From: Pseudoalteromonas rubra
GTDB lineage: Bacteria; Pseudomonadota; Gammaproteobacteria; Enterobacterales; Alteromonadaceae
Reading direction: 5' to 3'
Length of the DNA: 64,000 nt
Assembly (NCBI RefSeq): GCF_005887115.1
Contig: NZ_PNCJ01000015.1
Coordinates: 1-64,000, forward strand
Positions 50,816-60,900 of this stretch are shown here, in pieces; position 1 is the stretch's first letter, and every line of letters starts with the position of its first letter. Made by a program: the position numbers and the translations under genes. The notes beneath the pieces were generated by a model. It saw only the letters and a list, made by a program, of their open reading frames with translations, had not been told where the DNA came from and searched no databases.

Positions 50816-52843
50816 TTAAAGCTTAAAGCGCTCAATTAACTGGGTTAGCCGAGCCGCAAAACCGCTCAATGACTCGCTGTCTTTGGCCATAAACCCCATT
50901 TCCTGCGAGTTACGAGAGGCTGTTTCCTGCACCTCTTTCATCAGGCCTGCGATACGCTCACAGTGCACGGCCTGATGATTTGCAGCATCCAAAACCTGCT
51001 CACTCAATACCGTAGCCTGCTCAATCGCGTCACTGACTTGTGACATATTACTTGCCAGAACTTCGCTTTGCTCTGCACACTCCTGTACATCTTGTTGCCC
51101 GCTTTGAATTAAAGTCGCGGTCGAATGGGTATCAGCTTGCAGTGCCGCAATCATTTTGTTGATCTCCTGAGTCGCATTTTGTGTGCGAATGGCCAACTGT
51201 CTCACTTCATCTGCCACCACCGCAAAGCCCCTTCCCTGCTCACCAGCTCTGGCGGCTTCAATTGCAGCATTGAGCGCCAATAAATTCGTTTGCTCGGCAA
51301 TAGCGACAATGGTGTCCAGGATTTGACCAATACTTTCACTGTGGCTTCTAAGTCCGTCCATCGCACTGACCGATTCAGCCATCCTGCTATTCAGTGACAT
51401 GATCTTCTGCTTGTTTTGCATGACGCTTTGTGTTGTTTCATGGTTCAACGACTGGGCGCGCTTAAGCCCGGCTACGCCATGATCTGACTGCTCTGACACA
51501 TCAACAGCACTGCGGGCAATACTCGATGCAATACTGAGTGCATTGCCGGTACGCTCTACCTGAGCAGTCGCTCGACTGGTTAATGTCTGACTACGTTCCA
51601 AGGATGTGCCTGCGAGACTCTTTAATTCATGTACCTGAGTGTCTATCTCTTCAAGTAAACCACTCAGATTTTGTTTTACCTGATTAATATTGTCAGTCAG
51701 CGTGCCAAACTCATCATCCTGACGCTTAACTATTTGTCGTGAAAAATCGCCATTTGCAATATATCTGAGCATCTTGTTTACAGCAGCCAGCGGGGTCAAC
51801 ATAGCGCGGCTGGTGGAAAGTGCAATCCCGATTGCAAGCGCAGCAAATACTAATACTAATAATAAGGCCGCATTTTTAGCCTGCTCGATAATCAGATCGG
51901 ACTCTTGCTGATAAACATCAAACTGGCTTTGTGCATGACTTTGAATGCTGTCTATCTGAGAAAACAACGCCTGAAATGCTTGCTCTGCTTGCTGATAGCT
52001 CTGCGTAGCCATTTTCTGTCCTTCATGACGACGAGCCAGTGCCTGATACAAAGTCCCCGGCGCTTTTAGCTGCTGAGCTATTTTCTCCCATGCAGGTTCA
52101 AACTGCTGCAACAAAGGCTCTACAGGCAACCCGGCAGACTGACGTTTTAGATAGGTAAAATTATCACTGATGTTATCTACTATAAAGCCAACATCCTCAC
52201 GGTGATTGGCAAGGCCACCAGGTCCAACCTGTGCAAGCGATTGCACATTATTCTCCAGTGTAAATAACAGATCGTCTATCCTGATCCCAGTTCCCGCCAC
52301 TTCATCTCTCAAACGGCTGTTGGATGTTTCTATCAGTTCAATATCCAACATTGCCGAGCCAGCTGCGTTTCTTTGTTTAAAGAAATCTGTCACGCCTTGC
52401 TGGATATACGTTGTTGCCTGAAACTGACTCAGTCGAGCTTCAAAGAGGGTACCTGACAAATGCAGCAACTCTGAGCGGATCAGGTTTACTTCTCGCAAGG
52501 GTTGTGTCAGCCGCTGATTCTCTTCAGCGCGCGCCTCTAAATCAGCCAGTAACAATTGCGCTCGCTCCTCCGCCTGACTAAACGCCAGCTTTACTTGCCT
52601 GACACTACTTTCATCGTCTGCACTGTATGTTTTTGAAACCAGGTTTCGAATTCTTAGCTGTTGTTGCAGAAACTGTTCTGCGGAATGTAAGATAGGCTGG
52701 GCGGTGTCGGTTACCTTGTGATTGGCATGCTGGATTTCCAACAGTGCCCAGTATGCAAGTCCACAGGCTGTGACCAGCAACATGCCGATCCCCCCAAAGC
52801 CCAGAGTAATTTTGTGTTTAATGGAAAGCCGCAACGGCAACAT
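50816..52843 (-). CDS. Methyl-accepting chemotaxis protein
   Basis: A 675-residue chemoreceptor with a membrane helix at about 10-33, a long helical periplasmic domain (to about 330, heptad-rich and probably a double four-helix bundle), a second helix ([19 protein letters not shown]), HAMP, and a signalling domain with an intact tip [37 protein letters not shown]. Gln/Glu pairs suitable for methylation are present. No C-terminal NWETF-like pentapeptide is seen. Ligand unknown. Single gene. Confidence 0.93.
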   Translation of the reverse strand: MLPLRLSIKHKITLGFGGIGMLLVTACGLAYWALLEIQHANHKVTDTAQPILHSAEQFLQQQLRIRNLVSKTYSADDESSVRQVKLAFSQAEERAQLLLADLEARAEENQRLTQPLREVNLIRSELLHLSGTLFEARLSQFQATTYIQQGVTDFFKQRNAAGSAMLDIELIETSNSRLRDEVAGTGIRIDDLLFTLENNVQSLAQVGPGGLANHREDVGFIVDNISDNFTYLKRQSAGLPVEPLLQQFEPAWEKIAQQLKAPGTLYQALARRHEGQKMATQSYQQAEQAFQALFSQIDSIQSHAQSQFDVYQQESDLIIEQAKNAALLLVLVFAALAIGIALSTSRAMLTPLAAVNKMLRYIANGDFSRQIVKRQDDEFGTLTDNINQVKQNLSGLLEEIDTQVHELKSLAGTSLERSQTLTSRATAQVERTGNALSIASSIARSAVDVSEQSDHGVAGLKRAQSLNHETTQSVMQNKQKIMSLNSRMAESVSAMDGLRSHSESIGQILDTIVAIAEQTNLLALNAAIEAARAGEQGRGFAVVADEVRQLAIRTQNATQEINKMIAALQADTHSTATLIQSGQQDVQECAEQSEVLASNMSQVSDAIEQATVLSEQVLDAANHQAVHCERIAGLMKEVQETASRNSQEMGFMAKDSESLSGFAARLTQLIERFKL

Positions 52844-53005
52844 GGCTATACCTTCCTATGCTGCCGTCTCAGTAAATCCTCGACGACGGCGCTAAATAAT
52901 CAAGTTGTTTAATAAAATATATAACACAAACATAGGAAAAATATTGTATTTAGAAACAAAATAACTGATTTTCGTTGCAAAACCACACCACTTCGCGTTA
53001 CCTGA

Positions 53006-53932
53006 CTACTTATTGGCATCTTTGCGTATTTGCTCAAGCAAATCTTCATCTCCAATCATGCGTTGCATCAGACTGTATACCTGACTGTCGATATCATTAT
53101 TGTAGAGCTTTAATATGTCGTTGGCCAGTTGCCGCTTCAAACCCGGATACTGCTCATCATTAGCCTGATAGTATTGCGCCATCAGACCTTCCGCAGCCGT
53201 AGCGCGCATGTAATCGTTACTTTCCTTTTCGACAATATCAAGCAAAGAGCGCGCGATGCGTCCATCTACGACCGGTGTTTGAGCTACCACGTCCAATGCC
53301 TGAACGCGCAATTTATCGTCGTACTGACCACGACTGATTTTGATAACTGCATCTACAGTATCATAGCTCATAGTGTCCATTTGCGTACGATTTAACACAT
53401 ACATATTCATCTGTAGCTGCCCCATAGCTGACAGACGATCTATCACTGGTAAACTCTCGTCCAGTACCTTTTGTTGCAACTGTTTAGACAATTTATCTGC
53501 GTACTCAGGATCAGTCTTTAGGCGCATTTCATAATCATCAGGCAGATCTTCGTAAAAACCATAGACGGGGTTGCTTTCACGATGTTCTGCCCTCTCTCGC
53601 TGTTCTTTCTCTTCCAGAATAGCCAATACTGATTCTTCGAGAGATTGAGCAGCCCCAGGCGCTGAAAAGGCACGATTTTCCAGCTCTAACACACGCTCCT
53701 GCAAATAGCGTACTTGTTCTTTTAACTGCTGAATGTGCTGCTGGCTTTGCCCAGATTCTTCCGTTCGATCAACTGTAAACTGCTCACTTTGCGACGCAGG
53801 GTGCTCCCGGTCTCCTGATAAAGTCAGGTGTTCAAGATCTTGATCTGGCGGTTGAGTAAAGTGGCTATAGAGCGCAATGCACAGCGCACTGATTGAAAAA
53901 GTAAGCGACAGTGTGGTTTTTAATTGTGACAT
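53006..53932 (-). CDS. Coiled-coil / helical-repeat protein, unknown function
   Basis: A 308-residue protein with a short N-terminal hydrophobic segment (about 7-25, probably a membrane anchor or signal), an acidic, low-complexity stretch, a coiled coil (QHIQQLKEQVRYLQERVLEL, about 65-90), and a C-terminal half made of short helices with HEAT-like spacing (ARSLLDIVEKESNDYMRATA, ANDILKLYNNDIDSQVYSLM). I do not recognise a family. It may be a periplasmic scaffold. No partner gene is evident. Confidence 0.65.
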   Translation of the reverse strand: MSQLKTTLSLTFSISALCIALYSHFTQPPDQDLEHLTLSGDREHPASQSEQFTVDRTEESGQSQQHIQQLKEQVRYLQERVLELENRAFSAPGAAQSLEESVLAILEEKEQRERAEHRESNPVYGFYEDLPDDYEMRLKTDPEYADKLSKQLQQKVLDESLPVIDRLSAMGQLQMNMYVLNRTQMDTMSYDTVDAVIKISRGQYDDKLRVQALDVVAQTPVVDGRIARSLLDIVEKESNDYMRATAAEGLMAQYYQANDEQYPGLKRQLANDILKLYNNDIDSQVYSLMQRMIGDEDLLEQIRKDANK

Positions 53933-54044
53933 ATATTTCCTCTCAAGCCTGGCAATCTACACAAAAAGCATTGCTTTTGCATCGAGAATACTGTTAAAAG
54001 TTGTACCTCTAAAAAACAGACCGGCAAATTAACAAGGATTCAGG

Positions 54045-54878
54045 ATGGTAGCCCGCTGGAACACGATCAACATAAGTGTCTTCATCATCGCATTGGCAAT
54101 GTTCGACCTGCTTTTAACCCTGCTCGGCGTTTGGTCTGTGGAAGGAGAGACACGCGTCTGGGTTTTGAGTTTCGAAGCGCTGACTCTGCTCTTACTACTG
54201 TCCAACTGCCTAATAATAAGACAATCAATCTATCGACATCAATACGCAGACCGTTGTCGACTTTTTGCGAATATGGCTTTTCTTTCCATTTTATTTTGTC
54301 TGGCCGGCGACCTGGTTAATTTCAACCTGACGCAAAGTTACTTTGAACACGGCACAGTAGTAAAACACGATTATCTGGCAGATTCTGTGTGGTTTTTTAT
54401 GCCGGGATATATGTTCTTATTTTTGGCTTGCTGGTATTTGTTGAACTACTCAGGTGTTCAGGTGATTTACTTCATACTTGCCGCGCTGTTCACTGCACTA
54501 CTGGCGTTGTGCAGTTACCTGTCTATGCACCTGCCTGACAGTGGCTGGTATGTTACGCTCCTAACCGGTGGCTACGCCGTGTTTATTGCTCAGGCTGCCC
54601 TGCTGGGTTTTTGCCTGCTAACCCGTTCCAACCTGCCAAAAGTGCCCAGATACTGCCTGGCGCTTGGCATGATACTCGCCACGGTGGCCGACGCACTCAT
54701 CGGACAATTTTGGATTTTTGGCAATGAGGGGCAAGGTTATTATCCACAGATCAGAGCAATTAATTGGGTATTTTATATCACTTCACAGGCCATCGTTATC
54801 CATTTACCCCTTGTTGCACTTACTCAGGCTCATAGCTCAAGCCGTACCTGTGCAGCTGATGCAGGTTTTGCAAAGTAA
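54045..54878 (+). CDS. YhhN-like (lysoplasmalogenase/TMEM86-type) membrane protein
   Basis: A 277-residue polytopic protein with about eight hydrophobic segments. Polar residues expected for YhhN-family hydrolases occur in membrane context: AGDLVNF (about 88-94), GGYAVFIAQAAL, ATVADALIGQFWIF and INWVFYITSQAIVIHLPL near the end. The family includes lysoplasmalogenases and related ether-lipid hydrolases; the match is moderate and I give it as likely only. The last 49 bases overlap the convergent receiver-GGDEF-EAL gene. Confidence 0.6.
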   Translation: MVARWNTINISVFIIALAMFDLLLTLLGVWSVEGETRVWVLSFEALTLLLLLSNCLIIRQSIYRHQYADRCRLFANMAFLSILFCLAGDLVNFNLTQSYFEHGTVVKHDYLADSVWFFMPGYMFLFLACWYLLNYSGVQVIYFILAALFTALLALCSYLSMHLPDSGWYVTLLTGGYAVFIAQAALLGFCLLTRSNLPKVPRYCLALGMILATVADALIGQFWIFGNEGQGYYPQIRAINWVFYITSQAIVIHLPLVALTQAHSSSRTCAADAGFAK

Positions 54879-56962
54879 TAGCCCTGAATGTAGTCACATT
54901 TTTGCTCCAAAAGAAAGGCCAGCTGCAGCTCTGTTTCGACCCCTTCTGCGACCACTTTCAAGCGCATATTGTGAGCCAGGCTAATAATGGCCCGCACCAC
55001 CATCTCGCACTTTTCATCTTCTCCCAGCTTGCGAACAAACTCGCGGTCTATTTTAAGTGTGTCAATCGGCAGATGTACCAGATAACTGAACGATGAATAA
55101 CCTGTGCCAAAGTCATCTATCGCTACGGCAATCCCCAAACGTTGAAAGGCATTAAGAATTTCAATTGCCTGTTGGGGGTTTTGTATCATCATCCCTTCCG
55201 TTACCTCTACTTCGATGGCATCAGCCGGCAATTGATACTTTTGCAGCAAATAAAACACCATTTCGGGCAACTCCTCTCTCTGCAGTTGCTCCATCGACAA
55301 ATTAACCGCAATGCAGGGCGGATTGAGCATGTCGGATCGCCATTTTTTTGCCTGCAAGCAGGCCTGTTCAACAACCCACTCACCTACTTTGTTGATCAGT
55401 CCCATTTCCTCCAGTTTGGGAATAAAAACATCCGGACCCACCCTGTTACCGTCGGCAGGAAACCAGCGTAGCAGAGCTTCTACCTTGTTGACTTTGTTAT
55501 TTGCAATGTCCCACTGCGGCTGATAGTGCAACTCAAACTCCTGATGCTCGATGGCCGCCCGTAGCTTTTGTTCCAGCTCAAGAGATTCCAAAGCTTGCAA
55601 ATGCAGTTCTTCGGTGAAAAACTGAAAGTTCTGCCCTCCCTGCTTTTTGGCCCGATACATTGCCAGTTCAACTGCTCTTAATACACTGACGCTGTCTTCA
55701 CCTGCACCAGGGAAACGCGCTATGCCAATGCTCGGGCCAATGTAAATTTCGTTACCCCGAATATGGTAAGCACCCGATAAATGACTAAGCAAATGCTCAG
55801 CAAGTACAGCCTCGTTTCTGACATGCTGTTCAATAAAATTCTCCAGCAGAATCACAAATTCATCGCCGCCTATCCGAGCAACAATATCACCATCACTGAC
55901 CGTTTTTACAATCCGGTGGCCCACTTCCTGAAGTAAAATATCACCCACCTCGTGACCAAACTGGTCGTTGATCTGTTTAAAATGGTCTAAATCAAGATGG
56001 AGAAGTGAAAATTCCCGACCATGCCTGAGACTACGTTTAATCGCCTGCTGCAAGTGCTTTTCGAAAGTACTGCGATTGACCAGACCTGTCAGAGTATCAA
56101 ACTGAGATAAACGACTCAGCTGCTCTTCAATACTGCGCTTTTGGCTAATATCCTGAAATGCGATAACCACACCAAACAAAGTATTGTTTTCATAGATGGG
56201 CGTGGCAATAAACTCAGCTGGAAACATGCGTTTTTCGTTATCCTTGAATAACCCGTATGAATCCCGATAGGTATACCCCTTGGTACAGTGCTCAAATATT
56301 TTGCAATTTTCCCAGTTTGCAATCCCGGCAAGCGATGTAGATAAACAGATGAACTCCGCAATATCAGCACCCACTAACATATTTTCATTTAAGCCCAGTA
56401 TTTTTTCGGTCGCCGGATTGGTATAAGTGATACGACCCTGTGTATCGACTCCTAAGATCCCCTCACCAATTGACTTCAATAGGAGGCGGTTCTTGTTTTC
56501 AAGCTCCTGAATATCATGAAAAGATTGTAAAAGCTTCGTTCTTTGCTGTTCCAGTTCAAGAAAAACCTGCACTTTGCTGTATAAGGTGTGGGCATTGATG
56601 GGTTTAAACAAATAATCGACCGCCCCCACCTCATACCCCTTAAACTCCAGTGCTTCGGTATGATCTGCGGCAGTGATAAAGATAATTGGCGTATGCTTGG
56701 TCTCATCATTCATGCGCAGCAAAGCGGCCGTTTCAAAGCCATCAATGCCTGGCATCATCACATCCAGCAGAATCACCGCATACTTGTGCCGTAATACCAG
56801 CGACAATACCTCATGACCCGACTCGGCAGAATGAAAATTGGCACGCATATCTGCAAGGATTTTTTTCACCACTCGATGGTTTTCGGGCCTGTCATCAACA
56901 ATTAAAATCGTTGGTTTGGTGCAATCGTCTTTATGCACCTGATTTCGCTTCAGTGCTTCCAT
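54830..56962 (-). CDS. Receiver-PAS-GGDEF-EAL c-di-GMP regulator
   Basis: A 710-residue cytoplasmic protein. Receiver domain about 18-135 (ILIVDDRPENHRVV; phosphorylated Asp in YAVILLDVMMPGIDGFE; FKPIN), a linker coiled coil, PAS domain (about 165-285), GGDEF (LSQFDTLTGLVNRSTFE; VARIGGDEFVILLENF intact) and EAL (VEALLRW, VAIDDFGTGYSSF, LKIDREFV, VAEGVETE, QGYYF, all intact). It can in principle both make and break c-di-GMP under control of phosphorylation. The natural phosphodonor is the hybrid kinase two genes upstream in the same operon. Its start lies 101 bases after the CheR gene. Confidence 0.93.
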   Translation of the reverse strand: MEALKRNQVHKDDCTKPTILIVDDRPENHRVVKKILADMRANFHSAESGHEVLSLVLRHKYAVILLDVMMPGIDGFETAALLRMNDETKHTPIIFITAADHTEALEFKGYEVGAVDYLFKPINAHTLYSKVQVFLELEQQRTKLLQSFHDIQELENKNRLLLKSIGEGILGVDTQGRITYTNPATEKILGLNENMLVGADIAEFICLSTSLAGIANWENCKIFEHCTKGYTYRDSYGLFKDNEKRMFPAEFIATPIYENNTLFGVVIAFQDISQKRSIEEQLSRLSQFDTLTGLVNRSTFEKHLQQAIKRSLRHGREFSLLHLDLDHFKQINDQFGHEVGDILLQEVGHRIVKTVSDGDIVARIGGDEFVILLENFIEQHVRNEAVLAEHLLSHLSGAYHIRGNEIYIGPSIGIARFPGAGEDSVSVLRAVELAMYRAKKQGGQNFQFFTEELHLQALESLELEQKLRAAIEHQEFELHYQPQWDIANNKVNKVEALLRWFPADGNRVGPDVFIPKLEEMGLINKVGEWVVEQACLQAKKWRSDMLNPPCIAVNLSMEQLQREELPEMVFYLLQKYQLPADAIEVEVTEGMMIQNPQQAIEILNAFQRLGIAVAIDDFGTGYSSFSYLVHLPIDTLKIDREFVRKLGEDEKCEMVVRAIISLAHNMRLKVVAEGVETELQLAFLLEQKCDYIQGYYFAKPASAAQVRLEL

Positions 56963-57063
56963 AAATCATCCTGGTTTGTTTCTTTCCAGCTTCTTTAAGC
57001 TTAGAATAAAAATCGCATCTTCCAGCCCGAACCTTAGATATTGTCCTAAGTCTTTAGTCCTAG

Positions 57064-57948
57064 TTAGGGGCCCGGTACTTTACGATAAAGCGTTGCGGCA
57101 TTGTCCAGTAACTGCCACCGAGCATTTGCATCCAGATAATCGAGATTTTCAAGGCGCCCTAGCCCTAAAAAACCACTGTGATACAAGCTTTGATCAAACA
57201 AATCGATAACCCGCTTTTTTAGAGTATTATCAAAATAAATCATCACATTACGGCAGAGTATCAACTGCATTTCTCCGAACACCCCATCGCAGACCAAATT
57301 ATGATTGGCAAACACGATATTTCGAGCCAGCTCCATTCGAATCTTGCTGCTGTGATACTGAGTCGAAAAGTACTCATAAAATGGGGTATCGTGTGATATG
57401 GCCAGCTGACTATAGTTTTGCTCTCCCTGCTGCATGATTTCTTCAGTAAAAATACCTACTTTGGCTTTTTCCAAGATACGGTCATTAAAGTCGGTCGCAT
57501 AGATTTTTGCCCTGTCATATAGGCCATGTGCCTTTAGCAATATGGCAAGAGAATATACCTCCTCACCCGTGGCACAGCCGGCATGCCAAATTTTAAAGTA
57601 AGGGAAAGTCTCTAATACGGGGAGTACATGTTGCTCCAAAGACTGAAAAAAGACAGGATCTCGGAAAAACTCCGTCACACTGACCGACAGCTCCTGAATC
57701 AGCTTGTGCATGTACCCTTTTTCATATAACACTTTGGGGATTAAGTGAGAAAAATAGGGCACGTCGTCCATGAGCATACAGTTTTGCAGCCGCCGGATCA
57801 GCGTACTGCGAGCATACTGCGAAAAATCGTAGCCACTGCGTTGGTATAGTACATCCAGCAGAATGTCGACTTCTAACAGTTGCTCTGGGGTTAGCCTTCT
57901 CTCAGGATCTTTGCCCTGCGTGAGGTTAATGGAGTCTGTCACTTGCAT
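57064..57948 (-). CDS. CheR-type S-adenosylmethionine-dependent methyltransferase
   Basis: A 294-residue methyltransferase. The N-terminal helical domain (about 25-95) is followed by ELSVSVTEFFRDPVFFQSL and the SAM-binding loop KIWHAGCATGEEVYSLAILL, with FNDRILEKAKVGIF and LILCRNVMIYFD downstream, all typical of CheR. It lacks the C-terminal TPR found in some relatives. It overlaps the hybrid kinase gene by 23 bases and has no CheB partner here, so it probably modifies the kinase or a related protein and not a standard chemoreceptor (inference). Confidence 0.9.
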   Translation of the reverse strand: MQVTDSINLTQGKDPERRLTPEQLLEVDILLDVLYQRSGYDFSQYARSTLIRRLQNCMLMDDVPYFSHLIPKVLYEKGYMHKLIQELSVSVTEFFRDPVFFQSLEQHVLPVLETFPYFKIWHAGCATGEEVYSLAILLKAHGLYDRAKIYATDFNDRILEKAKVGIFTEEIMQQGEQNYSQLAISHDTPFYEYFSTQYHSSKIRMELARNIVFANHNLVCDGVFGEMQLILCRNVMIYFDNTLKKRVIDLFDQSLYHSGFLGLGRLENLDYLDANARWQLLDNAATLYRKVPGP

Positions 57949-60900
57949 TTTGCGTTTCGTATAGCCAGATTTTCATCATAGAAATCAATACATTGATATC
58001 AACCGGCTTAGCAAGGTAATCACTGGCTCCGGCCTCAAGACATTTCTGTTTGTCCTCACTCATCGCCTTGGCGGTTAATGCGATAATGGGGAGGTTCTGG
58101 GAAATATCTGCACGAATGTGCCGCATGGCTTCAAAGCCATCCATTACGGGCATCATAATATCCATCAGGACCAGGTCAAATTGTTCACTTTGCTGTAGCT
58201 TTTCCAGAGCCAGTTGACCATTGTCTGCCATGGTCACGGTCAGGCCTTGCTCTTTCAACAGCTTGGATAAGGCATAGGTGTTTCGCAGATCATCATCGAC
58301 CAGAAGTACATGAAAACCTGATAAATCAACGGGCTGGCTGATTATCTCATTTTGCTTTGAGGCTATCACACTGGGTGGTAGCTGCTGCTCTACTGAGTGT
58401 AAAAAGAGCTCGACTTCATCTTGCAAGCGCACCGGCGCGTGATCCGTTTTCAGTACAATTTTATCCGTAAAGCGCAACAATTGATGGTACTCATCCCGAC
58501 TTAAGTCTTGTGCGGTATAGACTATAATTGGCGGCAGTGTCAGGCCCGATTCGGCATCCATTCTTTCAAGCAATTCAAAACCCGACATATCCGGTAGGTT
58601 CAAATCAACAATACAGCAGTCTATCTGATGTTGTTTCAGCACCTGCATGGCAGTGCCGCCATCATTGGCAACATGTAGCTCTAGTCCTTTTTGCTGTAAA
58701 ACCTGCTTAATCACTTTACAGGCATCGGTATCATCTTCTACTAAGAGCAAATGCTTAATGTGTTTTTGCAACAAGACCTCGAACTTTGCAAAAACTTGTT
58801 CCATTTGCTCTAACGACACGGGCTTGGTTAAAAAGTCGATGGCACCTTTTTGCAGCGCTTTTGGATCCTTGTTTTTGCCCGAGACAATATGTACCGGGAT
58901 TTGGCGTGTTTTAGGCTGCGACTTTAAGGTGTCCAATAACATCATGCCATCCATATCCGGCAGTCCGATATCCAATATCACCGCGCTGGGCAGCGCTTGC
59001 TGTATCATGTTCAGTGCCTGCTCAGCTTGCGAACACACTAGCGGGTCAAACTGATGTTTGCGGGCAATATCAGATAAAATACTGGCAAATTGACTGTCAT
59101 CTTCCACAATCAAAATTGTACTATTATGTCCTTGATCTGAAACTGGTTTGGCACCTGTGGTGACGATTACATCTGCATCTAAAGGTTGCTGCTCAGCCAG
59201 CAGGGCATCATCATGCGCTTTAACAAAGTCGTTTTGCTGAGCAACCTGGTTTATTGACAAATCAGGTTTAGACTGAGGCTCATTCTGCTCTTCATGATCG
59301 GGGTGTTTGTGGCGCGGAATATACAAAGAAAAGGTACTGCCCTTATTCACCTCGCTGACCAATTGGATCTCTCCGCCCAGTAACAGGCTAAACTCTCTCG
59401 AAATGGTCAATCCCAAACCAGTGCCTCCAAAAGCCCGACTGGTTGACCCATCCGCTTGCTGGAAAGCTTCAAAAATCGCTTTTTGCATGCCTTGCTCGAT
59501 TCCAATGCCCGTATCCCTCACTAAAAAGCTCAGACAGTTATCCGGAGTCAATGTTGAATTATTAAACTGAACGTCGCCGGCAACGGGCTCTATACACAGC
59601 TCCACATAACCTTGTTCCGTAAACTTGAAAGCATTGGACAGCAGGTTGCGAAGTACCTGTTCCAGTCTCAGCTCGTCTGTCTCTATGTCCTTCGGCGCCA
59701 ACGCAGAAATCGTGATTTTAAACTCAAGATTTTTTTCTTTTGCAACCGGGTCAAACTGTCTTTTTAGTCGGGCGACAAAACTGTGCAAATCAACTCGGTC
59801 CGAAATCAATTTAAGTTTACCCGCCTCAACTTTTGACAGATCCAGGATCTCATTAATTAAGGTCAGCAAAGACTGGCCACCGTTATAAATCACCTCAATG
59901 TCCTCAAGCTGATCTTCGGTTAAATTGCCCTCAGAGTTCCGGGCTAAAGACTGTGACAGTAAGAGTAAGCTATTGAGCGGCGTTCTTAATTCGTGAGACA
60001 TGTTGGCCAGAAACTCAGATTTGTATTTGCTCGATACGGCCAATTGCTCCGCACGATGTTGCAACTCAATTCGGGCATTTTCAATTTCAATTTTTTGCTT
60101 TTGCAAGATGTCTGTACGCTCTGTAAGCTCGGTATTGGTTTGGGTAAGCTGGCTTCTTTGCTCCCTGAGCTCTTCTTCCGAGCGCTTGAGCTCCTGTGTT
60201 TGCTGCTCCAGCTCCTCATTGGCGGCTTTAAGGTCTTGCTGCTGAGATTCAAGCTCTTCCGCTTGTTGTTGCGACTCTTCCAGCAGCTCTTGCAATCGCC
60301 CCCGAGATTGAGCGGATGTAAGCGCCTGAGCCTGTTTATCTGCGCTTTGCTCGAGCCACTCTATATCTATAGCTTTGAAAGGTTTAGTGTTCCCGAGTAA
60401 AAGTACCCCCAAAACGGCGCCATTTTGTAATCTGTCGACCAAGGGGACCGCGACAATGAATTTAGCCGCAGAGTGACCGAGCCCGGATTCAATCTCAAGC
60501 GGTATATGATCAGCGGGTAAATCAGAAAAGCACATCACCTTGCCTTCTAACACCGCCTGACCAGCTAAACCTTCACCAGCCATAAACTCGTTGCTCGCAG
60601 AATTGCGATGTTTATATGCAAAACTACTGACAAGCTTAAAACCGCCCCCTTCTTTTGCGTACAATACGCCGACCTCAGCCCCGGTATGTTTGGTGCAAAA
60701 ATCCACTGAAGCCTGATAAATATCTGTAACGGTCCGAGCGCCAGTCAACAAGTCAGAGAACTCAGATAACCCCGCTTTTAACCAACTCTGCGACTCTAGT
60801 TCCAGTTTGCTCTCTCTTAATTTCTTGGTCATCGAGTCAAGCGCTTTGCCCAGCTGGTCTTGCTCTCCTTTGGGCACAAAGTCTGCCTGGTAGTCGCCGT

